A stretch of 64,000 bases of DNA from Roseibium sp. (GCA_017643215.1 JAEPNV010000001.1:186001-250000), one strand, 5' to 3'. Numbered from the stretch's first letter, positions 36,477-45,541 are shown. Notes: generated by a model from the sequence alone, not told the origin. Made by a program: numbers and translations.

Positions 36477-37403
36477 GTGGTGACGGCGGTCAAGCCAACG
36501 TTCCTGGCGCGGATCGGCCTGATCATCTGCCTGTTTGTCCCCTCGGCCGGGTGGGCGTCGGACGCAGTGGACCGGTTCCGCTTTGGCATATCGGTTGGCG
36601 CAGAACAAGACATCCGGGAGCGGATTGAGCCGTTCCGCGTTGCGCTGGAAGAGATCCTGGACCTGCCGGTCGACCTTTACCTGATCGAGACAATGGGCGG
36701 CCTGGTGGATGCGCTCGCCAAAGGCGAAATCGATTATGCGCGCCTGTCGCCGTCCGCCTATGCCGCGGTCCATACCCTGTGTGCTTGCGTCGAACCGCTG
36801 GCGGCCGCGCGGCCCGACAGCATATCCGACCGGTTCTATTCGATTATGGTGGGCCGACGGACGGCCGATCAGACGGCGCTGGCCGATCTTGAGGGGGGCT
36901 TGCTTGGCATTTCTGGCGCACCATCCGTTGCCGGCTATCGTGTTCCGCTGGCGAACCTCGCCGCAGACGGTGTTGACGCACGCCGGCACTTCAGGGCGTT
37001 GGTGCGCATCAAGGATCCGCTCGATGGATTGCGGGCCGTTCTGGACGGCCGCATTGATGCCGCCCTTGCCTGGTCGACTTTGGCCGGCAATGCCCGCACC
37101 GGTTATTCCGCCGGCAGCTTGAACGACCTTTACGCGTCCGGCGCCAAGGGCCTTGAAAAACTGGTCGTGGTCTGGCGGTCCCCCGGCATTCCCTATTCCG
37201 CGCACACGGTCCGCTTGGCGTTGCCGGATGAATTCAAGCGGCGTCTGCGGGCGGGTTTGCTGGACATCCGGGACACGGCGCCGGACGCATATCTGGCGGT
37301 TGAACCGGACTATCCCGGCGGTTTCGAACCGGTGGTTCACACGGACTTTCGAGCCGTTTTGAGGACGTATGATCCAGATCTTCGTGCCACGCTCGATCCA
37401 TGA
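36477..37403 (+). CDS. PhnD/SsuA-like periplasmic substrate-binding protein (orphan)
   Basis: A 308-aa secreted protein of the phosphate/phosphite/phosphonate-binding (PF12974) type, with a signal peptide (LARIGLIICLFVPSAGWA) and the segments RFRFGISVGAEQDIRERI, LAKGEIDYARLSPSAYAAV and IDAALAWSTLAG. No ABC permease or ATPase gene lies next to it, so it may work with a distant transporter or as the sensing part of another system. I start at the GTG at 36477 behind AGGGG; the upstream extension overlaps the divergent HAD gene. Confidence 0.85.
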   Translation: MVTAVKPTFLARIGLIICLFVPSAGWASDAVDRFRFGISVGAEQDIRERIEPFRVALEEILDLPVDLYLIETMGGLVDALAKGEIDYARLSPSAYAAVHTLCACVEPLAAARPDSISDRFYSIMVGRRTADQTALADLEGGLLGISGAPSVAGYRVPLANLAADGVDARRHFRALVRIKDPLDGLRAVLDGRIDAALAWSTLAGNARTGYSAGSLNDLYASGAKGLEKLVVVWRSPGIPYSAHTVRLALPDEFKRRLRAGLLDIRDTAPDAYLAVEPDYPGGFEPVVHTDFRAVLRTYDPDLRATLDP

Positions 37404-37435
37404 CGTGTCCAATTCCCGGAACAACCGTCTACAGA

Positions 37436-38614
37436 CTAAAGAGCACGCAGAATCCTTGCCGTATGGCGTCGGATCATTTCCTCTTCATTGGTGGGAATGA
37501 CCATGACCTTGACCGTTGAGGGTCCGGACGAAATGTCTTGCTCTGCGGCCATGTTCTTTTCAGGGTCGATCGCAAGTCCAAGCCAATTCTGGTCCGCGCA
37601 GACCTTTTCGCGAACCATTGCCGAGTTTTCGCCAATACCACCGGTAAAGACCAGGGTGTCGATTCCGCCAAGAACGGCCGCCATGGCGCCGAGTTCGCGG
37701 CGGATCCGGAACACGAAATAGTCGATCGCGCGTTTTGCGTCCGGGTCGCCGCTCGATTGAAGCGTGCGCATGTCCTGGCTGATCCCCGACATCCCTTTCA
37801 GGCCGGATTGCGTGTAGAGAAGCGCCGTAACATCGTCCGCCGTCATGCCTTTGGCGGTCATGAGATAAAGCACGACGCCGGGATCGAGCTGCCCGCACCG
37901 CGTGCCCATAGGCAGTCCGTCAAGCGCTGTGAAACCCATGGTCGAGCCGATACTCTGCCCGTTCTTGATCGCGCACATGGATGCACCATTGCCAAGATGG
38001 GCAACGACCAGCCTTCCGTCATGCGCCCGCGGGTCGGCGGCTTCAAGGTGGCTTAAGATGTATTCATAGGACAATCCGTGGAAGCCGTAGCGGCGCACGC
38101 CCTCCTCGTAAAGCGCCCGGGGGAGCGCGAACGTGTCGTTCACCCACGGATGATGGCGGTGAAAGGCCGTGTCGAAGCAGGCGACTTGGACGGCGTCCGG
38201 AAACAGCGCTCGCGCACTCTCGATGCCCGCCAGATTGTGCGGTTGATGGAGCGGGGCAAGGGGGACGAGTTTTTCAAGGCGGGCGATAGCGGCCTGGTCG
38301 ATCGGGATGGGCGCGGCGTGGTCGACGCCGCCATGAACGACGCGGTGTCCGACCGCATCAACCGCGCGGCCATGTGTTCTGGACGTCAACATCGGCAGGA
38401 GCGCGGCCAGGGCGGTGGTGTGCGATTGTCCGTCCTCTGAACCGAGATCCCGATCAAACCGGTCCTTGTCCTGACTGGATTTAAGGCTGATGCGGGGCGC
38501 CGCGCCAAGGCCCGAGATTTGTCCGTCGACAATTGGATCTTGGCCGGCAAAAAGCGTGAATTTGATGGACGACGATCCTGAATTCAGGACCAGAATGGTC
38601 TGAGCGTCCGTCAT
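37436..38614 (-). CDS. ackA: Acetate kinase
   Basis: A 392-aa acetate kinase (acetyl phosphate + ADP to acetate + ATP, reversible). It has LVLNSGSSSIKF at the N-terminus, VGHRVVHGGVDHAAP, CFDTAFHRHHP, YGFHGLSYEYIL, VVAHLGNGASMCAI and LVFTGGIGENSAMVRE. Its ATG overlaps the stop of the upstream MaoC-Pta fusion (ATGA), giving a coupled two-step acetyl-CoA to acetate pathway. Confidence 0.97.
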   Translation of the reverse strand: MTDAQTILVLNSGSSSIKFTLFAGQDPIVDGQISGLGAAPRISLKSSQDKDRFDRDLGSEDGQSHTTALAALLPMLTSRTHGRAVDAVGHRVVHGGVDHAAPIPIDQAAIARLEKLVPLAPLHQPHNLAGIESARALFPDAVQVACFDTAFHRHHPWVNDTFALPRALYEEGVRRYGFHGLSYEYILSHLEAADPRAHDGRLVVAHLGNGASMCAIKNGQSIGSTMGFTALDGLPMGTRCGQLDPGVVLYLMTAKGMTADDVTALLYTQSGLKGMSGISQDMRTLQSSGDPDAKRAIDYFVFRIRRELGAMAAVLGGIDTLVFTGGIGENSAMVREKVCADQNWLGLAIDPEKNMAAEQDISSGPSTVKVMVIPTNEEEMIRRHTARILRAL

Positions 38615-40029
38615 GCGCCATCCTTGAGACTCGACAAAAGGCCCACCGGTTCGCCGTGTTCGAGCCAGTGGTTGTAAAGCAGGGCGAACGCGCAAGACGC
38701 AAGACGGGCCCGTCCGTCATCCGCCCGGCTTGTCAGCATCACCGGCGCCTTTGCGCCAACCACAAGACCCGCCGCTTCCGCGTGGGCGATGAAGGTGAGT
38801 TCCTTCGCCAGCATGTTTCCGGCTTCCAGATTGGGAACGACCAGCACCTGCGCATGGCCCGCGACAAGCGACGTGATGCCTTTTGTCCGCGCCGCTTGCA
38901 CATCGATCGCGTTGTCCATGGCCAGCGGACCGTCGACAATGCCGCCCTTGATCTGGTTGCGTTCCGCCATTTTGGACAGGATCGCGCCGTCCAGACTGGA
39001 CGGAATGGCGGGATTAACGGTTTCAATCGCCGACAGAATACCGACCTTCGGCGTTTCCAGACCGAGCGCCAGAGCGGCGTCGATGGCGTTTTGGGTGATA
39101 TCGACCTTTGTGGTGAGATCCGGCGAGATATTGATGGCCGCATCAGTGATCAGGACGGGGGTGTCCCGGCCGGGAATGTCCATGACGAAGACGTGGCTGA
39201 TCCGGCGTTTTGTCCGCAAGCCTCCATCGCGTTTGACGACGTGGCGCAGCAGATCGTCGGTATGAAGGTGACCCTTCATGACGGCCTGAACGCGGCCGTC
39301 ATGGACCATCTTCACAGCGCGTGCCGCTGCCTCGGATTCGTTCTCAATGTCGATCAGGTCGCATCCGGCAATATCAGTGCCCAACTCTTCCGCGGCTTTT
39401 TGGATCCGCCCGGCAGCTCCGATCAGGACCGGTTCGATCAAGCCCTCCCGAGCCGCAAGTATCGTTCCTTGCAGCGAATTCGGATCGTCGGGCGCGACCA
39501 CCGCCGTCGGCAGGGCCGGCTGTGACTTGGCCATCTGGATCAGACTGTTGAAGTGACGGTGCCGTTCCACAAGCAGGCCGGGCAAATCGGACGTGGCGTA
39601 CTCGATCGTCTCACGCGGCGCGTCCACGACGGCGACACCGTCCGCGACCTTCGTTCCGTCTTTTTTGACAACCGAAACACTCAGCTCGACCTGCCCATCC
39701 GGCTTTTTTTCGAGCACTTCGACCCGGACCGTGAGCGTGTCGCCGACCGCGACGCGGGTATGAAATTCAATGCTTTGCGCCCGGTAGGTTGTTCCGGGCC
39801 CCGGCAGGATGTTTCCCAGCACCGCGGAGACCAGTGCCCCGACCCACATGGAGGGTGCGACCGGCTTGTCGATTTTACCGTCACCCGTCCAGTCCGTGTC
39901 CGGCAGATGCAGCGGATTCAGATTCCCCGATGCATGGGCAAAAACCAGCAGGTCATTAGAGGAGCATGTGCGGATGATCTCGGCATGATCACCCACCACG
40001 ATCTGGTCATATGTCCGATTTGTCGCCAT
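38611..40029 (-). CDS. Bifunctional MaoC-like hydratase / phosphate acetyl(butyryl)transferase
   Basis: A 472-aa fusion. Residues about 1-150 form a MaoC-type hot-dog domain (LVFAHASGNLNPLHLP, PVAPSMWVGALVSAVLGN). Residues about 165-465 form a PTA/PTB domain (MKGHLHTDDLLRHVV, FVMDIPGRDTPVLITDAAIN, GPLAMDNAIDVQAARTKGI, VPNLEAGNMLAKELTF). This architecture is usually annotated as bifunctional enoyl-CoA hydratase/phosphate acetyltransferase in alphaproteobacteria. Coupling to ackA supports acyl-CoA to acyl phosphate conversion. The ATG at 40029 has GGGAG upstream. Whether it prefers acetyl- or butyryl-CoA cannot be read from sequence. Confidence 0.93.
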   Translation of the reverse strand: MATNRTYDQIVVGDHAEIIRTCSSNDLLVFAHASGNLNPLHLPDTDWTGDGKIDKPVAPSMWVGALVSAVLGNILPGPGTTYRAQSIEFHTRVAVGDTLTVRVEVLEKKPDGQVELSVSVVKKDGTKVADGVAVVDAPRETIEYATSDLPGLLVERHRHFNSLIQMAKSQPALPTAVVAPDDPNSLQGTILAAREGLIEPVLIGAAGRIQKAAEELGTDIAGCDLIDIENESEAAARAVKMVHDGRVQAVMKGHLHTDDLLRHVVKRDGGLRTKRRISHVFVMDIPGRDTPVLITDAAINISPDLTTKVDITQNAIDAALALGLETPKVGILSAIETVNPAIPSSLDGAILSKMAERNQIKGGIVDGPLAMDNAIDVQAARTKGITSLVAGHAQVLVVPNLEAGNMLAKELTFIAHAEAAGLVVGAKAPVMLTSRADDGRARLASCAFALLYNHWLEHGEPVGLLSSLKDGA

Positions 40030-40174
40030 ATCGTGCTCCCGGCGCCGTGCCAATCTGTCGATTCACCGCCGCATGGCGCCGCAGCATCGAAATGATGCGG
40101 AGACTAGCGCCGCTGTGCGACGGAACAAATACGGGTGAATTGTTATGCGCACTCAAACGTGGCCGCGCGCGGGC

Positions 40175-40756
40175 TCAGCATGCCGGGCACAGCACCGTTT
40201 GGACAAGGCGCGGCCGCAGAAAGAAGGTCTCGCTGAAGTTCATCGAACTGGCCCGGGGGAAGATCGATTGCAGCGAGGACGCGAACATCGGGGTGTAGGT
40301 GTAGCTGGCGTCGCCGACGACCACGGACGCCCCGGGCACGCGGATGGTGGCGGGCAGGGTGATCGGTGGCGGGCCGCCGGCCGGCCAGGGGCTGCCGCCA
40401 TCATTGTCTTCACTCCAGTCCACGACCGGGTCGCCGTCAGCGTCGAAGGTCACGCTGGCGACGATGATGTCGAGCGTTGTTGTGGGATAGGGTTCCATGA
40501 TCGCTTCCGCGCCGAGGAAATAGTCGCTCAATTCGGTCGGCGAGACGATCTGTCCCTGCGCCACCAGGTCGGCGATCGTGCTGGCGACCTGGCTGACCTT
40601 TCGGTCGTGATTGAGGGCGTCCGTGGTTTCGGCCATCCCAATCACCAGAATGAGCAGCACGGGAAGCAGCAGGGCAAATTCGACCGCGGCAACACCCTGC
40701 CGGTTTTTAATGAGCTGGTAAAATTGCTGCAAGATCAGGTGAAGAGCGCCGAACAT
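40175..40756 (-). CDS. TadE-like minor pilin (second in operon)
   Basis: A 193-aa TadE/TadG-family protein. The N-terminal hydrophobic helix is preceded by the pilin-like Glu+5 motif (NRQGVAAVEFALLLPVLLIL). The remainder is an extracytoplasmic domain rich in Pro and Gly around GGSPWPAGGPPPI, ending in a CPAC motif at the extreme C-terminus. It would be processed by the prepilin peptidase and act as a pseudopilin in Tad pilus assembly. It starts six bases after the other TadE-like gene. Confidence 0.85.
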   Translation of the reverse strand: MFGALHLILQQFYQLIKNRQGVAAVEFALLLPVLLILVIGMAETTDALNHDRKVSQVASTIADLVAQGQIVSPTELSDYFLGAEAIMEPYPTTTLDIIVASVTFDADGDPVVDWSEDNDGGSPWPAGGPPPITLPATIRVPGASVVVGDASYTYTPMFASSLQSIFPRASSMNFSETFFLRPRLVQTVLCPAC

Positions 40757-40762
40757 GTCAGA

Positions 40763-41335
40763 TCACAGCCACGGTTCGTTGCGGAAGACAAAGGTCGAAT
40801 AGAGAAACCGTTCGTTCGATCCGGTATCGCCTTCGTCGAACCGGAACAGGGCCGAAAACATTGGCCACCGGTAAATCACCCGGACAACCACGATTTCGGT
40901 CGGTCCGGTCACGGTAAAGCTGCTGTCTTTGGGTTGCCCGTCGACATCAAGCATGGATTCGAGCGCGGACGAGCCGGCAAACGTCGTTATCGTATCGATA
41001 TCGAATGAGATCCGTGAACGATGACAGAACAGCGTCGAAAGATTGTCGCACAGGGCGTCCTCGAAATCCGTCGCATCGAAGGTGGTTGCCTGTCCGGTCC
41101 TGATCAATCGCGACGTTTCCAGTACCGCGTTGTCGACGATGCGGTTGACGAAAAACGCCAGTCCGAATTCAAAGATGCCGAGCATGATTGTGAGAAACGG
41201 CAGACCGATGATTGCGAATTCGACGGCGGTCGCGCCTTCCCGGTCCTTGGTGTACCGATTCAATAAACGCGTCAGGACGCGGACGACTCCCCGGCGTCTT
41301 GAGGGTGCGCATGCAGTGGCGGGTTGGTCATCCAT
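40763..41335 (-). CDS. TadE-like minor pilin (first in operon)
   Basis: A 190-aa TadE-family protein with an arginine-rich N-terminus, the helix REGATAVEFAIIGLPFLTIM and the following EFGLAFFVNRIVDNAVLETSR pattern typical of TadE. Two cysteines (ALCDNLSTLFCHR) could form a disulfide outside the membrane. It is part of a three-gene minus-strand operon with the secretin-N-domain protein upstream. Confidence 0.87.
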   Translation of the reverse strand: MDDQPATACAPSRRRGVVRVLTRLLNRYTKDREGATAVEFAIIGLPFLTIMLGIFEFGLAFFVNRIVDNAVLETSRLIRTGQATTFDATDFEDALCDNLSTLFCHRSRISFDIDTITTFAGSSALESMLDVDGQPKDSSFTVTGPTEIVVVRVIYRWPMFSALFRFDEGDTGSNERFLYSTFVFRNEPWL

Positions 41336-41346
41336 GCGCGCTGTCC

Positions 41347-41835
41347 TTAATCCGCCCCTGTTCCGGCCTGACCGCTTGCGGCCTGCACCGCGAGTTCATT
41401 CCTTTGCGTCGCCTGTTCGGCAACCTTGTCAAACACTTCGGACTGATCGCCGAGACGCAAAGTCGGTTCACACATGGGCGCGCAGGAATAGGATTGCCGG
41501 GCGGCGTTCCGCTGAACCATGACAACATTGTCTTCCGATGCCCGGACAGTGACGACCTCATCGACAATTGGCGCGTTGTTCTCGTCCAAAATGACGAGGT
41601 TTGTGCTGCCGTAGGATTTCCCGGTGATCACCACGGTCGTGGCATCATGCATTGAGACATCGGCGATGAAGGGATTTCCGATGATCACCGTGCTGGCCGG
41701 TTCTTGGATTCGGAACACTTTTGCGCGGTCGACGGTAACCGACACCGGCCCGTCCTGGGCGAAGGATGGTGCAGGTCCGCAGGCAACCGCCGCAAGCACG
41801 ATGCATGCTCTGACCAGATGTGCCAACGCTCCCAT
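41347..41835 (-). CDS. Stand-alone pilus secretin N-domain protein (PF13629-like)
   Basis: A 162-aa exported protein. After a signal peptide (LVRACIVLAAVACGPAPSFA) it carries the N-terminal domain found in CpaC secretins: VTVDRAKVFRIQEPASTVII, IADVSMHDATTVVITGKSYG, STNLVILDENNAPI. It lacks the secretin pore domain. The C-terminal tail has two nearby cysteines (SYSCAPMCEP). It could assist or compete with CpaC. The ATG at 41835 is preceded by GGAG; a TTG at 41847 is also in frame. It is divergent from the pilin gene. Confidence 0.82.
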   Translation of the reverse strand: MGALAHLVRACIVLAAVACGPAPSFAQDGPVSVTVDRAKVFRIQEPASTVIIGNPFIADVSMHDATTVVITGKSYGSTNLVILDENNAPIVDEVVTVRASEDNVVMVQRNAARQSYSCAPMCEPTLRLGDQSEVFDKVAEQATQRNELAVQAASGQAGTGAD

Positions 41836-42301
41836 CACGTTCTCCAATTCACTTGCCGTCCGAAGTCATGTCCTCATATGCGGCAAACAAGGTGAAGGAA
41901 TCCCTAATTTGAGCTTTGGCCTGGGGCTTCGATCTGGATTGCCAGTGCCGCGAACCGCTGCGTCAAGATCCCGTCCGCGCCAGTCCACCCGGCTCGAACG
42001 CGATCCGGCAGGAGCGTCTTGAGGATTACGTTAGTGCTGCAACCTTAAATTCAGAGAAAGTGCTGTAGTAATATTTGATTAAAATTTTAGCTCATGACAA
42101 AAATTCGAGTAAATAAATAGATAATCAAGTATACACATTCTTAACCATAAGTTTTTTTTCGGTAGATACATGATGGGAATTGAGTAAATTTAACCGCTTG
42201 GAAACGGCTGAGGTGTAGCTTCTGCCTATGTTCGAACGGCCGAGACACAAGGTCCGGCGAACACTGAAGCTGTCAACACAAGTGGTACTTGGAGCAAACC
42301 C
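41836..42301. promoter_or_regulatory. divergent control region upstream of the Flp pilin
   Basis: A 466-bp gap without genes, AT-rich from about 42040 to 42200. It contains TTAACCAT at 42141-42148 and TTAACC at 42190-42195, both resembling CtrA half-sites (consensus TTAA-N7-TTAAC). In Caulobacter the pilin gene is CtrA-controlled. Promoter elements could not be assigned with confidence. Confidence 0.5.
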
Positions 42302-42478
42302 ATGAAGAAGCTTTTCGCACGTTTTGTAGAAGATGAATCTGGCGCGACTGCAATTGAATATGGTCTGATTGCCGGCCTGATCGCCGTTGTCATCATCGGC
42401 ACGGTCGCAACGCTCGGTGATGACATCGACGATGTCTTCTCGACCATCAGCAGTGCTTTGGCTGCAGAAGGTCTGTAA
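42302..42478 (+). CDS. flp: Flp-family type IVb pilin
   Basis: A 58-aa major pilin, the subunit of the Tad/Flp fibre. It reads MKKLFARFVEDESG followed by ATAIEYGLIAGLIAVV: the prepilin cleavage site is after Gly14, with Glu19 and Tyr20 at the conserved +5/+6 positions, then one hydrophobic helix and a short acidic tail. The gene has its own terminator, so it is transcribed as a separate abundant unit, and cpaA follows. Confidence 0.96.
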   Translation: MKKLFARFVEDESGATAIEYGLIAGLIAVVIIGTVATLGDDIDDVFSTISSALAAEGL

Positions 42479-42505
42479 GTTTTCGGACTTTCAGTATTTC
42501 GAAAG

Positions 42506-42528
42506 CGGGCGGTCCGTCGCCCGTTTTT
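42506..42528 (+). terminator. intrinsic terminator after the pilin gene
   Basis: CGGGCG (42506-42511) and CGCCCG (42518-42523) form a 6-bp GC stem with a 6-base loop, followed immediately by five Ts, 27 bases after the flp stop codon. Confidence 0.88.
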
Positions 42529-42606
42529 CTTTGTTTACATCAAATTAATCGACCTCGGCCGATAGTGGCGCGCGGATGGTAACGCGCTCCAAGGCGGTCA
42601 GGACGA

Positions 42607-43101
42607 ATGTACACCGATTATCTTGCGACAATCTTTCCCGCGCTCGTCATTGCCGCGGGCTTGTCTGATCTTTTGACCATGAAGATCCCGAATTGGTTGA
42701 CCGGCGCGATCGGCGCGGCGTTTGTCCTCTTGGCTGTGTCCGCCGGTTTTGACGGTCAGCAGTGGCTCAACCACGCCGCGGGTTTCGCTGCGGCTTTTGT
42801 TGCCGGCTTCATCCTGTTCGCCGCGCGCTGCATGGGCGGCGGCGATGCCAAGCTGATCAGCGGGATTGGCCTGTGGTTCGGATGGTCCGCAAATTTGGTG
42901 AATTTCGCGGTGCTCACGGCCGTCCTTGGTTTGGTCGTGACACTGGCGATCGTGGCGGCGCGGTTAATCCCCGTGTTGCCGTTTGCGCTCGGCCAACATG
43001 CTTGGATCGCTCGGTTGCACGACCGTCAAACGGGAATTCCTTATGGGATTGCGATCGCCCCGGCGGCATTAACAATCTATTGGAACGGCGGCTGGTTCTG
43101 A
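42607..43101 (+). CDS. cpaA: Prepilin peptidase CpaA/TadV
   Basis: A 164-aa integral membrane aspartic protease of the short TadV/CpaA type that cleaves Flp and TadE-like prepilins. The two catalytic aspartates are Asp21 (AGLSDLLTMKIPNW) and Asp80 (GGGDAKL). Four or five membrane helices are visible. It sits between the pilin gene and the assembly genes. Confidence 0.94.
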   Translation: MYTDYLATIFPALVIAAGLSDLLTMKIPNWLTGAIGAAFVLLAVSAGFDGQQWLNHAAGFAAAFVAGFILFAARCMGGGDAKLISGIGLWFGWSANLVNFAVLTAVLGLVVTLAIVAARLIPVLPFALGQHAWIARLHDRQTGIPYGIAIAPAALTIYWNGGWF

Positions 43102-43205
43102 CACTGCGATAAGATGCGTTTTGCAAGTCTTTGTGGTCCAATTCTGCCGCTCTACGCGTTAGTAAATCACAAGAATCCGCTTTATTAATATTGTATTTAT
43201 TTATC

Positions 43206-43247
43206 TTAACATGAATTAACCTTATTCCCTCATAGGGTATTAACCAT
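43206..43247 (+). promoter_or_regulatory. CtrA-like TTAACC cluster upstream of cpaB
   Basis: TTAAC at 43206, TTAACC at 43216 and TTAACCAT at 43240 lie within an AT-rich 218-bp gap that precedes cpaB. The first two form TTAA-N6-TTAACC, one base short of the CtrA spacing. Their closeness to the box ahead of flp suggests shared control. Confidence 0.4.
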
Positions 43248-43319
43248 GTTTTGACGAATTGGTGTGCAGGTTTAACGGTGACAAAGCGCATGGGGCGCTT
43301 GCTATCGTGGAACGCTGTC

Positions 43320-44084
43320 ATGAAGTATGCGCGATTGGTGGTTTTGGGTGTGGCGCTGGGTGCCGGCGTGCTGGCGGCACGCATTGTCATGAACGCCAGC
43401 GCACCTGCGCCTGAACCGGTCGCGAGTGCGCCGATCCCGGTTGAGAAGACTGAAATCCTTGTAGCGGCCAAAGACATCAACCTTGGCGCTAAGATCGCCG
43501 GTTCGGATATGACCTGGGCTGCATGGCCAAGCAATGCCGTTCCGCGTGGGGTCGTTACGCGCCAGGACAACGCGGGCGCCGACGAAGCCTTTGCCGGACG
43601 GATTGCAAAAGCGCCGATTTATGCCGGTGAACCGATCCGCAGCGAGCGGTTGATCAACACCGACAAGGGATTCATGGCGGCAATCCTGCCAAAGGGTATG
43701 CGCGCGATCGCGGTCAGCGTTGAGGCCGAAACCACGGCGGGCGGGTTCATCCTCCCGGGCGACAAGGTCGATGTCATCTTGACCAAGACGGACGAAGTCC
43801 GCGGCGTGGTCAGCGAGACAATTCTGGAAAACGTCCGGGTTCTGGCGATCGATGGGACAACGGCGGGCGAGCAGGACCAGAAAAACCTGTCGCCAAAACG
43901 CACCGCGACACTGGAACTCGGGCTCGAGCAGTCCGAAATCGTCGCCCAGGCCCAGCAGCTCGGAACCATCGCGCTGGCGCTGCGCAGCGCACAGGATTCA
44001 TCCGACGACGCCGAAAAGACCGTCCGGCGGCGCGGCGTGAACTTTGTCAAATACGGCGTTTCAAGTCAGGCGAATGCGCAATGA
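43320..44084 (+). CDS. cpaB: Flp pilus assembly protein CpaB/RcpC
   Basis: A 254-aa inner-membrane-anchored periplasmic protein with an N-terminal helix (YARLVVLGVALGAGVLAARI), an SAF domain (EILVAAKDINLGAKI, RIAKAPIYAGEPIRSERL) and the RcpC domain (GMRAIAVSVEAETTAGGFI, PGDKVDVILTK). It acts with the CpaC secretin. I start at ATG 43320 because the family begins just before the helix; earlier in-frame starts exist at 43251, 43278 and 43290. It overlaps cpaC by four bases. Confidence 0.93.
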   Translation: MKYARLVVLGVALGAGVLAARIVMNASAPAPEPVASAPIPVEKTEILVAAKDINLGAKIAGSDMTWAAWPSNAVPRGVVTRQDNAGADEAFAGRIAKAPIYAGEPIRSERLINTDKGFMAAILPKGMRAIAVSVEAETTAGGFILPGDKVDVILTKTDEVRGVVSETILENVRVLAIDGTTAGEQDQKNLSPKRTATLELGLEQSEIVAQAQQLGTIALALRSAQDSSDDAEKTVRRRGVNFVKYGVSSQANAQ

Positions 44085-45541
44085 GCTACTTCAGGCGGAA
44101 ATTGGTTGAACCGGCCGGCTTGGTCGCCCGCATGCGAACTCGCGGCGCGGCCGCGGCCGTCGGATTGGCCGTTTTGGCGGCAGGCCTGACGGTCCCTGCG
44201 GTCACATACGCTCAAGACGCCTTTCCCAAACAAGTTCACATTGCCGCCGGCGAACGTGTCTCGAACCGGATCATGAGCGTCGGTATCGGCCGGTCCATGG
44301 TCCTCAACGTGGCCGAGCCGGTGGCCGACGTCCTTGTATCGAACCCCAAGGTGGCGGATGCGGTCGTCCGCACGCCGCACCGGATCTTTGTTCTCGGCAA
44401 TGAAGCCGGGCAGGCAAACCTTGTTCTGTTCGGCCGCTCGGGGCGTGAGCTTGCGAGTTTCAACCTGCGGATCGAACCGGACACATCCGACCTTGCCCGG
44501 TTGATCAAGAAATTCATTCCGCGCGCCAACGTTCAGGCGCAATCGATCAACGGCAATGTCGTGCTGTCAGGTACGGCGCCAAGCACGGCCGATGCGCAAA
44601 GAGCGGCTGATCTTGCGGCCCGGTTCACCGGCGACAATGTCAAGGCGTCCAGCATCTTGAACATGATCACGGTGGATGGAAAGGATCAGGTTCATCTGAA
44701 GGTTACGGTCGCCGAAGTCGAACGCTCGGTGATCAAGCAACTCGGCGTCGAATTGTCCGGCGTGGTGGCCGTCGGCAACTACAGCAGCACGTTCAACAAC
44801 GCGACGTCCTTCCCCGTGAATTCGTCCATTACCAGCCAGGCGTCCGTTGCCGGCGGGTTCCTGGCCGGGGGAACGTCCCTGTCCGCCGAGGTCAAGGCGC
44901 TCCAGCGCGAAGGCATCATCCGTACCCTCGCTGAACCGACCTTGACCGCGATCTCCGGCGAAAATGCCAGTTTCCTGGCCGGTGGCGAGTTTCCGATCCC
45001 AATCTCGCAAAGCGACGGCGAAGTGACCGTTGAGTTCAAGAAATTTGGTGTCGGGCTTGACTTCACGCCGGTTGTTCTGTCCGGCGGCCGCATCAGCCTG
45101 CGGGTCCTGACCGAGGTCAGCGAACTGAGTTCCGAAGGCGCAATCACGCTTGGTGCATTGACGCTGTCCGCGCTCAAGGTCCGGCGGGCCGAATCCACAC
45201 TGGAGCTTCCCTCCGGCGGCACCCTGGTCATGGCCGGCCTGTTGCAGGAATCCTATCGCCAGTCCATCACCGGCGTTCCGGGTCTGATGCAGCTTCCGGT
45301 GCTTGGCTCCCTGTTCAAAAGCCGCGATTTCCTTCGCCAGCAAACGGAACTTGTGGTGTTCGTCACGCCCTATGTCGTCAGCCCCGTGGCTGCCAGTAAG
45401 ATCACCCGTCCTGACCAGAACCTGGCCCCGGCAACCGATGCGGAAACGGTATTCCTCAATCGGCTTAACAAGCTTTTCCGGATCGGTGGTGATCCGAACG
45501 CGGGCGCCTATCACGGCCAAGTTGGCTTTATCTACAAGTGA
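44081..45541 (+). CDS. cpaC: Outer-membrane secretin CpaC/RcpA
   Basis: A 486-aa type II/III secretin forming the outer-membrane pore of the Tad apparatus. A signal peptide (LAVLAAGLTVPAVTYAQDA) is followed by the pilus N-domain (VADVLVSNPKVADAVVRTP), a BON/N1-like region and the secretin domain (LKVTVAEVERSVIKQLGVEL, SGENASFLAGGEFPIPI, ELPSGGTLVMAGLL, PVLGSLFKSRDF, ELVVFVTPYVV). The start overlaps cpaB (ATGA). Confidence 0.96.
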   Translation: MSYFRRKLVEPAGLVARMRTRGAAAAVGLAVLAAGLTVPAVTYAQDAFPKQVHIAAGERVSNRIMSVGIGRSMVLNVAEPVADVLVSNPKVADAVVRTPHRIFVLGNEAGQANLVLFGRSGRELASFNLRIEPDTSDLARLIKKFIPRANVQAQSINGNVVLSGTAPSTADAQRAADLAARFTGDNVKASSILNMITVDGKDQVHLKVTVAEVERSVIKQLGVELSGVVAVGNYSSTFNNATSFPVNSSITSQASVAGGFLAGGTSLSAEVKALQREGIIRTLAEPTLTAISGENASFLAGGEFPIPISQSDGEVTVEFKKFGVGLDFTPVVLSGGRISLRVLTEVSELSSEGAITLGALTLSALKVRRAESTLELPSGGTLVMAGLLQESYRQSITGVPGLMQLPVLGSLFKSRDFLRQQTELVVFVTPYVVSPVAASKITRPDQNLAPATDAETVFLNRLNKLFRIGGDPNAGAYHGQVGFIYK

